A DNA stretch of 49,307 nucleotides from Bacteroidaceae bacterium (lineage in GTDB: Bacteria > Bacteroidota > Bacteroidia > Bacteroidales > Bacteroidaceae). The notes beneath the pieces are model-generated. The model made no database searches and was not told the origin of the DNA. It was given only the letters and a program-made list of their open reading frames with translations. The DNA lies in the NCBI GenBank assembly GCA_017525235.1, contig JAFXTC010000024.1, positions 1 to 49,307 on the forward strand, written 5' to 3'. Of the stretch, positions 40,874-49,307 are shown piece by piece. The number at the start of each line of letters is the position of its first letter. Positions within the stretch are counted from its first letter, which is position 1. Position numbers and translations under genes: made by a program.

Positions 40874-43800
40874 TTATAAATCCTCTACGTAGTCGAGCAA
40901 GGTCTTGCGACTTGCCAGAACACGATCATAATCTTCGCGATTGCCTACGATAATTTTATCGAACTCACGCAAACCAGTACCGGCAGGGATGAGGTGACCG
41001 CAGATAACGTTCTCCTTCATACCCTCCAGGAAGTCGCTCTTGCCGTTGATAGCTGCCTCGTTCAGTACCTTTGTAGTCTCCTGGAATGATGCAGCAGACA
41101 TGAAGCTGCTGGTCTGCAATGCTGCACGGGTAATACCCTGCAGAATCTGAGTTGATGTAGCAGGAATGGCATCACGAACCTGAACCACGCGCAAGTCACG
41201 ACGCTTGAGCTGTGAGTTCTCATCGCGCAGACGACGGGCTGTTACAATCATTCCCTTCTGCATGGTCTCAGAATCACCGGCATCCACAACAACTTTCTTG
41301 CCCCAGATGCGGTCATTCTCAGCAGCAAACTCCAGTTTGTCGACAACCTGAAGCTCGAGGAAGCGGGTATCACCGGGCTCTTCGATCTGAACCTTACGCA
41401 TCATCTGACGTACGATAACCTCGAAGTGCTTGTCATTGATCTTCACACCCTGCAGACGGTAAACGTCCTGTACCTCGTTAACGATGTATTCCTGAACGGC
41501 TGTGGGACCCTTGATGGCAAGGATGTCGGCAGGTGTAATGGCACCATCGGATAGAGGTGTACCAGCACGAACATAGTCGTTCTCCTGTACCAGAATCTGT
41601 TTGCTCAGGGGAACAAGGTACTTGCGTACATCGCCCACCTTAGAAGTAATGATAATCTCGCGGTTACCACGCTTGAGCTTACCCATGGTTACCTCACCGT
41701 CGATTTCGGCTACGATAGCGGGATTACTTGGGTTACGAGCCTCGAACAACTCGGTTACACGAGGCAGACCACCAGTGATATCACCACCACCACCAACTAC
41801 ACGAGGAATCTTAACCAGTACGTCACCGGCCTTAACCTCCTGACCGTCCTTGATAGCAATGTGACCTCCAATGGGGAAGTTATAGGTACGCAGCAGTTCT
41901 CCGTTCTCATCAACAACGTGGGCTGCAGGAACCTTGGTTCTGTCACGAGACTCAATAATAATGCTCTCGCTCAAACCAGTAGCCTCATCACTTTCAACAC
42001 GGTAGGTAACACCTTCCACAACATCCTCGAACTGGACCTTACCAGGAGCCTCGGTTACGATAACAGCATTGAAAGGATCCCACTTGGCAACAACATCGCC
42101 CTTAGCAACCTTCTCGCCCTCCTTCTTGTAAAGAGTACTACCATAAGGAACGCTCTGAGTAAGCAGGACAATACCTGTTGTGGGTTCAACGAAGCGTACT
42201 TCTGCCAGACGACCTACAACAACCTGAGCATCGTTACCATTCTCGTCTTTTATATCGACAGTACGCAACTCTTCGAACTCGAGACGTGCATCGTACTTCG
42301 CCTTAATCATGGCGTTAGCAGCTGCATTACCAGCCACACCACCGGCATGGAACGTACGAAGTGTAAGCTGAGTACCAGGCTCACCAATTGACTGGGCAGC
42401 GATAACACCTACAGCCTCACCCTTCTGAACCATCTGACTAGTTGCTAAGTTGCGGCCGTAACACTTCATACATACACCCTTCTTGCTCTCGCAGGTAAGA
42501 ACGGAACGAATTTCTACAGTCTCGATAGGACTGTCCTCGATCTCCATTGCCTTATCTTCTGTGATTTCATCACCAGCAGCACAAATCAGCTTGCCAGTAA
42601 CAGGGTGTATAACATCATGAACAGACACACGACCCAAGATACGCTCGTAAAGGCTGCTGATAACTTCATCGCCATTCTTCAAGGCTGAGCAGGAAAGGCC
42701 ACGCAAGGTGCCGCAATCTTCCTCGGTTATGATAACATCGTGACTTACATCAACCAAACGACGTGTCAAATAACCTGCATCGGCAGTCTTCAAAGCGGTA
42801 TCGGCCAAACCCTTACGGGCACCGTGAGTAGAGATAAAGTACTCCAGCACGGACATACCCTCCTTAAAGTTAGAGATAATGGGGTTCTCGATAGTATCAG
42901 GCTCGGCACCGGCCTTCTGAGGCTTAGCCATCAAACCACGCATACCGGAGAGCTGACTAATCTGACCGGCACTACCACGAGCACCAGAGTCAAGCATCAT
43001 GTATACAGCGTTGAAGCCCTGGTCGGCCTCCTTCATAGTCTTCATGAGGATAGCAGACAGGTCGTTGTTAACGTGTGTCCAGATATCAATTACCTGATTG
43101 TGACGTTCCTTGTCGGTAATGAAACCCATACCGTACTCGCCCTGAATACGGTCGATTTCCTCATTACCCTTACGGATAAGTTCATCCTTCTCCTTTGGAA
43201 TGATAATATCACCCAAGTTGAATGAAAGACCACCCTCGTATGCCAAACGATAACCAAGATTCTTGATACCATCCAGGAAGTCACAAGCACGAGCCACACC
43301 AACAGTCTTGATAACATCTGTGATGATACCACGCAGGGTCTTCTTGGAAATAACATCATTGAAGAAACCTACCTCGGCAGGAATAATCTCGTTGGCAATA
43401 ACACGACCAACAGAGGTCTCTACCATTTTCTTACCCAAAGTTCCGTCCTCCATGAGGTCGTCAACAACTACAAATACTGGAGCATGAACGTCAACACGCT
43501 TCTCGTTATATGCAATGATAGCCTCTTCTGGACCATAGAACTTAAGGCCTGAGCCCTTTGCACCTGGACGCAACTTAGTTATGTAATACAGACCCAGTAC
43601 CATATCCTGAGAAGGAACGGTGATAGGAGCGCCATTGGCAGGATTCAGAATGTTATGGGACTGAAGCATCAAAATCTGTGCCTCCAAGATTGCCTCGTTA
43701 CTCAAAGGCAAATGAACGGCCATCTGGTCACCATCGAAGTCGGCATTGAACGCCGTACAAGCCAATGGATGCAACTGAATAGCCTTACCCTCGATCATCT

Positions 43801-45163
43801 TGGGCTGGAAGGCCTGAATACCCAAACGGTGCAGTGTTGGGGCACGGTTGAGCAATACAGGATGACCCTTCATTACATATTCAAGAATATCCCAGATTAT
43901 AGGGTCCTTGCGGTCTACAATCTTCTTTGCACTCTTTACGGTCTTTACAATACCGCGCTCAATAAGCTTACGGATAACAAATGGTTTGTAAAGTTCGGCT
44001 GCCATCAATTTAGGCAGACCGCACTCGCCCATCTTCAACTCAGGACCTACAACAATTACAGAACGTGCAGAATAGTCAACACGCTTACCCAGCAGGTTCT
44101 GACGGAAGCGGCCTTGCTTACCCTTAAGAGAATCGCTCAGAGACTTCAGAGGACGGTTGCTGTCCGTCTTGACAGCACTGCTCTTGCGGCTGTTGTCGAA
44201 GAGGCTGTCAACAGCTTCCTGCAACATACGCTTCTCGTTACGCAGAATCACTTCGGGAGCCTTTATTTCAATAAGTCGCTTCAGACGGTTGTTGCGGATA
44301 ATAACACGACGGTAAAGATCGTTCAAATCGCTGGTTGCAAAACGTCCGCCATCCAGTGGAACAAGAGGACGAAGTTCTGGTGGAATGACGGGAAGAATCT
44401 TCATAATCATCCACTCGGGCTTATTACGTCCCTTGCTGGCACGGAAACTTTCTACAACCTGCAGACGCTTCAGCGCCTCATTCTTACGCTGCTGAGCAGA
44501 ATCCTGACTTGCAGAATCACGCAACTCATAAGAAAGTTTATCCAAGTCTAACTGCATCAGCAAATCATAGATTGCTTCTGCACCCATCTTGGCAATAAAC
44601 TTGTTGGGATCTGTATCCTCAAGGAATGCATTGTTTTGAGGCAGACGGTCCATGATGTCCATGTACTCATCCTCTGAGAGAAGGTCGAACTTCTGCAAAG
44701 GCATTTCCTTGTCGTTCTCCATCACACCTGGCTGGATAACAACATAACGTTCGTAGTAAATGACTGCATCAAGCTTCTTAGTGGGAATACCCAGCAAGTA
44801 TCCTATCTTATTGGGAAGTGAACGGAAGTACCAGATATGTGCAACGGGAACCACCAACTGAATGTGGCCACTACGCTCACGACGTACCTTCTTTTCTGTT
44901 ACCTCAACACCACACCGGTCGCAGACAATACCCTTGTAGCGGATACGCTTATACTTACCACAATGGCACTCATAATCCTTGGTGGGACCAAAGATACGCT
45001 CACAGAACAATCCATCGCGCTCAGGCTTATAGGTACGGTAGTTAATGGTCTCAGGTTTCAAGACCTCGCCATACGAATTCTCCAGAATCTCCTCAGGAGA
45101 TGCCAAACCGATGGTTATCTTGGTAAAATTGTTTTTTACCTTGGTTTCTTTCTTAAAAGCCAT
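40874..45163 (-). CDS. rpoC: DNA-directed RNA polymerase subunit beta'
   Basis: 1429 residues, normal for Bacteroidetes. The active-site motif [16 protein letters not shown] starts near residue 473 and holds the three metal-binding Asp. The N-terminal zinc finger is CHCG...CDRCGVEV; the second zinc site is CGTLRGLSC plus [36 protein letters not shown], the trigger/bridge region, and [13 protein letters not shown] are intact. It is the catalytic partner of beta in the core enzyme. It lies 32 bases after rpoB in the rplL-rpoB-rpoC operon, and ends at a strong terminator. Confidence 0.98.
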   Translation of the reverse strand: MAFKKETKVKNNFTKITIGLASPEEILENSYGEVLKPETINYRTYKPERDGLFCERIFGPTKDYECHCGKYKRIRYKGIVCDRCGVEVTEKKVRRERSGHIQLVVPVAHIWYFRSLPNKIGYLLGIPTKKLDAVIYYERYVVIQPGVMENDKEMPLQKFDLLSEDEYMDIMDRLPQNNAFLEDTDPNKFIAKMGAEAIYDLLMQLDLDKLSYELRDSASQDSAQQRKNEALKRLQVVESFRASKGRNKPEWMIMKILPVIPPELRPLVPLDGGRFATSDLNDLYRRVIIRNNRLKRLIEIKAPEVILRNEKRMLQEAVDSLFDNSRKSSAVKTDSNRPLKSLSDSLKGKQGRFRQNLLGKRVDYSARSVIVVGPELKMGECGLPKLMAAELYKPFVIRKLIERGIVKTVKSAKKIVDRKDPIIWDILEYVMKGHPVLLNRAPTLHRLGIQAFQPKMIEGKAIQLHPLACTAFNADFDGDQMAVHLPLSNEAILEAQILMLQSHNILNPANGAPITVPSQDMVLGLYYITKLRPGAKGSGLKFYGPEEAIIAYNEKRVDVHAPVFVVVDDLMEDGTLGKKMVETSVGRVIANEIIPAEVGFFNDVISKKTLRGIITDVIKTVGVARACDFLDGIKNLGYRLAYEGGLSFNLGDIIIPKEKDELIRKGNEEIDRIQGEYGMGFITDKERHNQVIDIWTHVNNDLSAILMKTMKEADQGFNAVYMMLDSGARGSAGQISQLSGMRGLMAKPQKAGAEPDTIENPIISNFKEGMSVLEYFISTHGARKGLADTALKTADAGYLTRRLVDVSHDVIITEEDCGTLRGLSCSALKNGDEVISSLYERILGRVSVHDVIHPVTGKLICAAGDEITEDKAMEIEDSPIETVEIRSVLTCESKKGVCMKCYGRNLATSQMVQKGEAVGVIAAQSIGEPGTQLTLRTFHAGGVAGNAAANAMIKAKYDARLEFEELRTVDIKDENGNDAQVVVGRLAEVRFVEPTTGIVLLTQSVPYGSTLYKKEGEKVAKGDVVAKWDPFNAVIVTEAPGKVQFEDVVEGVTYRVESDEATGLSESIIIESRDRTKVPAAHVVDENGELLRTYNFPIGGHIAIKDGQEVKAGDVLVKIPRVVGGGGDITGGLPRVTELFEARNPSNPAIVAEIDGEVTMGKLKRGNREIIITSKVGDVRKYLVPLSKQILVQENDYVRAGTPLSDGAITPADILAIKGPTAVQEYIVNEVQDVYRLQGVKINDKHFEVIVRQMMRKVQIEEPGDTRFLELQVVDKLEFAAENDRIWGKKVVVDAGDSETMQKGMIVTARRLRDENSQLKRRDLRVVQVRDAIPATSTQILQGITRAALQTSSFMSAASFQETTKVLNEAAINGKSDFLEGMKENVICGHLIPAGTGLREFDKIIVGNREDYDRVLASRKTLLDYVEDL

Positions 45164-45195
45164 ATTTTATATCCTTTCTAAAAGAGTATTCTACG

Positions 45196-48100
45196 TTAAT
45201 CCAATGTAACACTTAATCCCAGACCGCGCAATTCGTGCAAGAGTACGTTCAATGACTCAGGAATACCAGGAGTAGGCATGTGCTCGCCCTTAACGATGGC
45301 CTCGTAAGCCTTGCTACGACCTACAACATCATCACTCTTAATGGTGAGGATTTCTTGCAGTACATGAGAAGCGCCAAAGGCCTCGATAGCCCAAACCTCC
45401 ATTTCTCCGAAACGCTGACCACCAAACTGAGCCTTACCACCAAGTGGCTGCTGAGTAATAAGTGAGTACGGACCGATACTACGTGCATGCATCTTATCTT
45501 CAACCATGTGGCCAAGTTTCAGCATGTAAGCAACACCTACGGTAGCTAACTGGTCGAAGGGCTCACCTGTTGCACCATCATACAACTGTGTTGAACAGTA
45601 GCGAGGCAAGCCAGCCTTATCGGTCCACTCGCAGAGATCGTCGAGAGAAGCACCATCAAAGATAGGTGTAGCAAACTTAACACCCAATTTCTTACCTGCA
45701 GCACCCAATACGGTCTCAAAGATCTGACCAATATTCATACGTGAAGGCACGCCCAATGGGTTCAGTACGATATCCACAGGAGTACCATCCTCAAGGAATG
45801 GCATATCCTCCTGACGAACCACTTTACTTACAATACCCTTGTTACCGTGACGACCGGCCATCTTATCACCGACGCCAATCTTACGCTTCTTGGCAATATA
45901 TACCTTAGCCATCTGAATGATGCCGCTGGGCAGCTCATCACCAATGGTAATAGCATACTTCTTACGCTTCATCTCAGCATCCAAGAGTTTGTACTTTTTC
46001 AGATAGTTGATAATCAGTTTGGCTACCAAACCGTTGATGCGGTCATCGTTGGTCCAGTTGCTTAACTGAACAGCGGTAAAGTCAAAGTTGTTCAGCACAT
46101 TGGCTGTGATGCTTCCACCCTTAGCAATCAGGTCGGCACCCATATAATCCTTGATGCCCTGACTCTTCTTACCTTTGGTAAGCTCTAACAGCTTATCCAC
46201 AAGAATAGCCTTCAAGTCTTCTACCTTGCTATTGAACTCTTCATCGATAGCAGCCAGACGAGGCTTATCGGCATTCTTGATGGCACGTGTCTTGATGGCA
46301 CGTGAGAACAACTTCTTGTCGATAACAACACCATTCAGAGAAGGACTTGCCTTTAGGGAAGCGTCCTTTACATCACCGGCCTTATCACCAAAGATAGCAC
46401 GCAGCAACTTCTCTTCAGGGCTAGGATCACTCTCACCCTTAGGAGTAATCTTACCAATCATAATATCACCAGGAGCAACACGGGCACCAATACGGATGAT
46501 ACCATTCTCATCCAAATCCTTGGTTGCCTCTTCGCTTACATTGGGGATATCTGCTGTGAGTTCCTCCATACCACGCTTTGTCTCGCGGACCTCAAGAGCA
46601 AACTCCTCAACATGCACACTGGTAAGGATGTCTTCACGAACAACGCGCTCGTTCAACACTATAGCATCCTCGTAATTGTAACCCTTCCAAGGCATGTAAG
46701 CTACCAGCAGGTTCTTACCCAATGCCAACTCGCCGTCCTCGGTAGAATAGCCTTCGGTCAAAATCTGGCCCTCAACTACCCTATCGCCCTTATTACAGAT
46801 AGGACGGAGGTCAATGGTCATATTCTGGTTGGTACGACGGAATTTGGGAATACGATATTCCTTGAGAGCAGGTTCGAAGCTTACAAATTCCTCGTCTTCT
46901 GTACGATCATAAAGAATACGGATGGTTGTAGCATCTACGTACTCTACAACACCATTTCCCTCTGCCGTAATCATCGTACGAGAATCCTCACACAACTGAC
47001 GCTCGATACCAGTTCCTACAATAGGAGCTTCGGTACGCATCAAAGGTACTGCCTGACGCATCATGTTAGATCCCATCAACGCACGGTGAGCATCATCGTG
47101 CTCCAAGAAGGGAATTAGAGATGCAGCAATAGAGGCAATCTGCTGAGGAGCAACATCCATTAAGTTAACCTCACTAGGAGGAACAACAGGATAGTCATCA
47201 TCCTGACGGCACTTAACCTTAGTTCGAATAAATGTACCGTCATCATTCAGAGGAGCATTTCCCTGACCGATAATCTGACCTTCCTCCTCTTCTGCGGTCA
47301 TATACTGAACACCCTCTGGCGAGAGGTCTACAACTGCATTGTTTACCTTACGATAGGGAGTCTCAATAAAGCCCAAGTCATTAATCTTTGCAAAAACGCA
47401 AAGAGAAGAAATCAAACCAATGTTAGGACCTTCAGGAGACTCAATAGGACAAAGACGTCCGTAGTGAGTATAGTGTACGTCTCGAACCTCGAAACCTGCA
47501 CGTTCACGGGACAAACCGCCAGGACCTAAGGCAGACAAACGACGCTTGTGAGTTACCTCAGCCAAGGGGTTGGTCTGGTCCATGAATTGACTCAATGCAT
47601 TTGTTCCGAAGAACGTATTAATAACGCTACTGATGGTCTTTGCATTAATCAAATCTGTTGGCGTGAAAACTTCATTGTCGCGAACGTTCATACGCTCACG
47701 GATAGTACGGCTCATACGAGCCAGACCAATAGCAAACTGGTTAGCCAACTGCTCGCCAACGGTACGTACACGACGGTTGCTCAAGTGATCAATATCATCT
47801 ACATTGGCCTTTGAGTTTACCAATTCTATGAGATACTTGATAATCTCAATAATATCTTCCTTGGTCAGTGTACGAACGCTCATATCTGTATCCAAATTCA
47901 ACTTCTTGTTGATACGGTAACGTCCTACCTCACCAAGATCGTAACGCTTCTCACTGAAGAACAGGTTAAAGATTACCTCGCGTGCACTTGCATCGTCGGC
48001 AGGATCTGCATTACGTAACTGTCTGTAGATATACCAGATAGCCTCACGCTCACTGTTTGAGGTATCTTTCTGCAATGTATTAAAGATGATTGAATAGTCA

Positions 48101-49005
48101 GAGCTCTGACCATCCTCCTTGTGAATAAGAATGGTAGGAACATTGCTATCCAAGATAATTTCAATGGCTTCGTCTGTCAACTCGCTTTCACGATCCAGAA
48201 TAACCTCGTTACGTTCAATTGATACAACTTCACCAGTATCCTCGTCAACAAAGTCCTCTGTCCAGCTCTTCAGAACACGAGCAGCCAGCTTCTGACCTTT
48301 TCTTGCCTCCAGATTCTGACGGGTTACCTTAACCTCTTCTGCAAGGTTGAAGATTTCCAGAATATCCTTATCGTTCTCAAAACCGATAGCCCTTAAAAGA
48401 GTTGTTACGGGAAGCTTCTTCTTACGGTCGATATACGCGTACATTACATTATTAATATCTGTAGCGAACTCTATCCAGCTACCCTTAAATGGAATGATAC
48501 GGGCAGAATACAACTGCGTACCATTGGCGTGTACACTACTACCAAAGAATACACCAGGTGAACGATGTAACTGAGAAACGACAACGCGCTCAGCACCGTT
48601 GATAATAAATGTACCATTATCCGTCATGTAAGGAATGGGGCCAAGGAACACATCCTGGATTACCATATCAAAGTCCTCATGATCGGGGTCCGTACAATAC
48701 AACTTCAGTTTTGCCTTCAAAGGTACACTGTAGGTAAGTCCTCTTTCCAAGCACTCCTCTATTGAATAACGAGGGGGGTCAATGTAGTAGTCAAGGAACT
48801 CCAATACAAAGTTGTTGCGAGTATCCTGAATGGGGAAATTCTCAGCAAAAACCTTGTACAAGCCATCATTCTTACGAAGTTCTGGCGGAGTATCTAACTG
48901 GAGAAAGTCTTTGAACGACTTCAACTGCACTTCCAAAAAGTCAGGATAAGCCATCGGACTTTTAACAGAAGCGAAATTTACTCTTTGATTAATAATATTA
49001 GCCAT
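45196..49005 (-). CDS. rpoB: DNA-directed RNA polymerase subunit beta
   Basis: 1269 residues. The rifampicin-binding region (about 468-530) reads [20 protein letters not shown] then [17 protein letters not shown]; the equivalents of E. coli Asp516, His526 and Ser531 are unchanged, so nothing here suggests rifampicin resistance. [31 protein letters not shown] and the C-terminal [20 protein letters not shown] are all present. It forms the core enzyme with beta'. The start at ATG 49005 follows a stem-loop after rplL. Confidence 0.98.
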   Translation of the reverse strand: MANIINQRVNFASVKSPMAYPDFLEVQLKSFKDFLQLDTPPELRKNDGLYKVFAENFPIQDTRNNFVLEFLDYYIDPPRYSIEECLERGLTYSVPLKAKLKLYCTDPDHEDFDMVIQDVFLGPIPYMTDNGTFIINGAERVVVSQLHRSPGVFFGSSVHANGTQLYSARIIPFKGSWIEFATDINNVMYAYIDRKKKLPVTTLLRAIGFENDKDILEIFNLAEEVKVTRQNLEARKGQKLAARVLKSWTEDFVDEDTGEVVSIERNEVILDRESELTDEAIEIILDSNVPTILIHKEDGQSSDYSIIFNTLQKDTSNSEREAIWYIYRQLRNADPADDASAREVIFNLFFSEKRYDLGEVGRYRINKKLNLDTDMSVRTLTKEDIIEIIKYLIELVNSKANVDDIDHLSNRRVRTVGEQLANQFAIGLARMSRTIRERMNVRDNEVFTPTDLINAKTISSVINTFFGTNALSQFMDQTNPLAEVTHKRRLSALGPGGLSRERAGFEVRDVHYTHYGRLCPIESPEGPNIGLISSLCVFAKINDLGFIETPYRKVNNAVVDLSPEGVQYMTAEEEEGQIIGQGNAPLNDDGTFIRTKVKCRQDDDYPVVPPSEVNLMDVAPQQIASIAASLIPFLEHDDAHRALMGSNMMRQAVPLMRTEAPIVGTGIERQLCEDSRTMITAEGNGVVEYVDATTIRILYDRTEDEEFVSFEPALKEYRIPKFRRTNQNMTIDLRPICNKGDRVVEGQILTEGYSTEDGELALGKNLLVAYMPWKGYNYEDAIVLNERVVREDILTSVHVEEFALEVRETKRGMEELTADIPNVSEEATKDLDENGIIRIGARVAPGDIMIGKITPKGESDPSPEEKLLRAIFGDKAGDVKDASLKASPSLNGVVIDKKLFSRAIKTRAIKNADKPRLAAIDEEFNSKVEDLKAILVDKLLELTKGKKSQGIKDYMGADLIAKGGSITANVLNNFDFTAVQLSNWTNDDRINGLVAKLIINYLKKYKLLDAEMKRKKYAITIGDELPSGIIQMAKVYIAKKRKIGVGDKMAGRHGNKGIVSKVVRQEDMPFLEDGTPVDIVLNPLGVPSRMNIGQIFETVLGAAGKKLGVKFATPIFDGASLDDLCEWTDKAGLPRYCSTQLYDGATGEPFDQLATVGVAYMLKLGHMVEDKMHARSIGPYSLITQQPLGGKAQFGGQRFGEMEVWAIEAFGASHVLQEILTIKSDDVVGRSKAYEAIVKGEHMPTPGIPESLNVLLHELRGLGLSVTLD

Positions 49006-49045
49006 CTAAAACAGATTTGATTGACTCGTGAAAGTTTTTAGACAC

Positions 49046-49078
49046 AAAAAGGCAAAGAACCCTCTACCAGAGGATCCT
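49046..49078 (-). terminator. Putative attenuator between rplL and rpoB
   Basis: Minus strand: GATCCTCT-GGT-AGAGGGTT (49057-49077) followed by CTTTGCCTTTTTG. A hairpin with a T-rich tail at this place recalls the rplL-rpoB attenuator of E. coli, which lowers RNA polymerase output relative to ribosomal protein. The homology of function is inferred. Confidence 0.7.
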
Positions 49079-49109
49079 TTACCATATTACCTGTTAAACA
49101 GGGTTTAGT

Positions 49110-49307
49110 TTACTTTAACTCGATTTCTGCACCAGCTTCCTCGAGGGTCTTCTTCAGAGCCTCTGCGTCAGCCTTAGGCATACCTTCCTTTAACGTGCTG
49201 GGAGCACAGTCAACGAGCTCCTTAGCTTCCTTCAAACCGAGACCGCAAGCTTCCTTAACAGCCTTTACAACCTGGAGTTTAGCAGCACCTGCGCTCTTGA
49301 GGACTAC
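49110..49307 (-). CDS. rplL: 50S ribosomal protein L7/L12, C-terminal part
   Basis: The last 65 codons; the N-terminus is outside the window. It reads [36 protein letters not shown] and ends [14 protein letters not shown], the C-terminal domain that binds elongation factors. The gene order rplL-rpoB-rpoC is standard. The gap to rpoB is 104 bases with an attenuator-like hairpin. Confidence 0.96.
   Translation of the reverse strand, partial: VVLKSAGAAKLQVVKAVKEACGLGLKEAKELVDCAPSTLKEGMPKADAEALKKTLEEAGAEIELK

Noticed and set aside
42740-44551. Long open frames on the plus strand opposite rpoC
   Set aside because: They are antisense shadows of a highly biased conserved gene, with no start signals or recognisable motifs.
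47581-47600. Possible rifampicin resistance in RpoB
   Set aside because: The residues equivalent to E. coli Asp516, His526 and Ser531 are unchanged.

Overview
The window looks like a chromosomal segment of a Bacteroidales bacterium, most likely Prevotella/Segatella-like. The reasons are promoters of the Bacteroidetes type (TTTG, 19 bases, TAnnTTTG), four large secreted proteins that end in type IX secretion-style C-terminal domains, Bacteroidales families (DUF6057, FAS1 lipoprotein, BspA-type leucine-rich repeats) and a Bacteroidetes-type rplL-rpoB-rpoC block. No tRNA, rRNA, CRISPR, transposase or integrase was recognised.

Layout. 1-206: 3' end of pckA with a strong terminator. 436-2793: secreted leucine-rich-repeat protein. 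2887-5251 (minus): a 453-residue exported protein, an ECF sigma factor and a small membrane protein that is probably its anti-sigma factor. 5656-11216 (minus): FAS1 lipoprotein, a CxxCH beta-propeller lipoprotein and a DUF6057 membrane protein, transcribed in the reverse of that order. 11323-12177: HD-domain hydrolase. 12198-18489 (minus) and 18659-24192 (plus): two divergent operons for a surface glycan or phospho-alcohol polymer. The minus arm has two acyltransferases, a CTP:phospho-alcohol cytidylyltransferase, an asparagine-synthase-like amidotransferase, LicD, and a GH99-like protein cut by an in-frame TAG. The plus arm has three glycosyltransferases, ProC, a CDP-alcohol phosphatidyltransferase and an IspD/TarI-like cytidylyltransferase.

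24414-40022 (minus) is the accessory part: a 1073-residue BspA-like protein, and an apparent operon of a 1354-residue discoidin/LRR/dockerin-like protein, a 2461-residue cohesin-like/Calx-beta/CARDB protein and a 61-residue peptide. The BspA gene and the operon each start from a near-identical promoter and a conserved leader of about 200 bases, so they look co-regulated. The 40.3-40.8 kb gap has no gene but is dense in inverted repeats. 40874-49307 (minus) carries rpoC, rpoB and the end of rplL.

The most interesting signals are (1) the duplicated structured leader before two surface-protein units, (2) a 59-bp element at 5563 and 40619 that folds as a three-way junction in both copies with one compensatory base-pair change, (3) a large GGTCA-rich nested palindrome at 40346-40578, (4) nearly leaderless promoters at three genes, two of them facing each other, and (5) short degenerate tandem repeats that fill many spacers and run into coding sequence.
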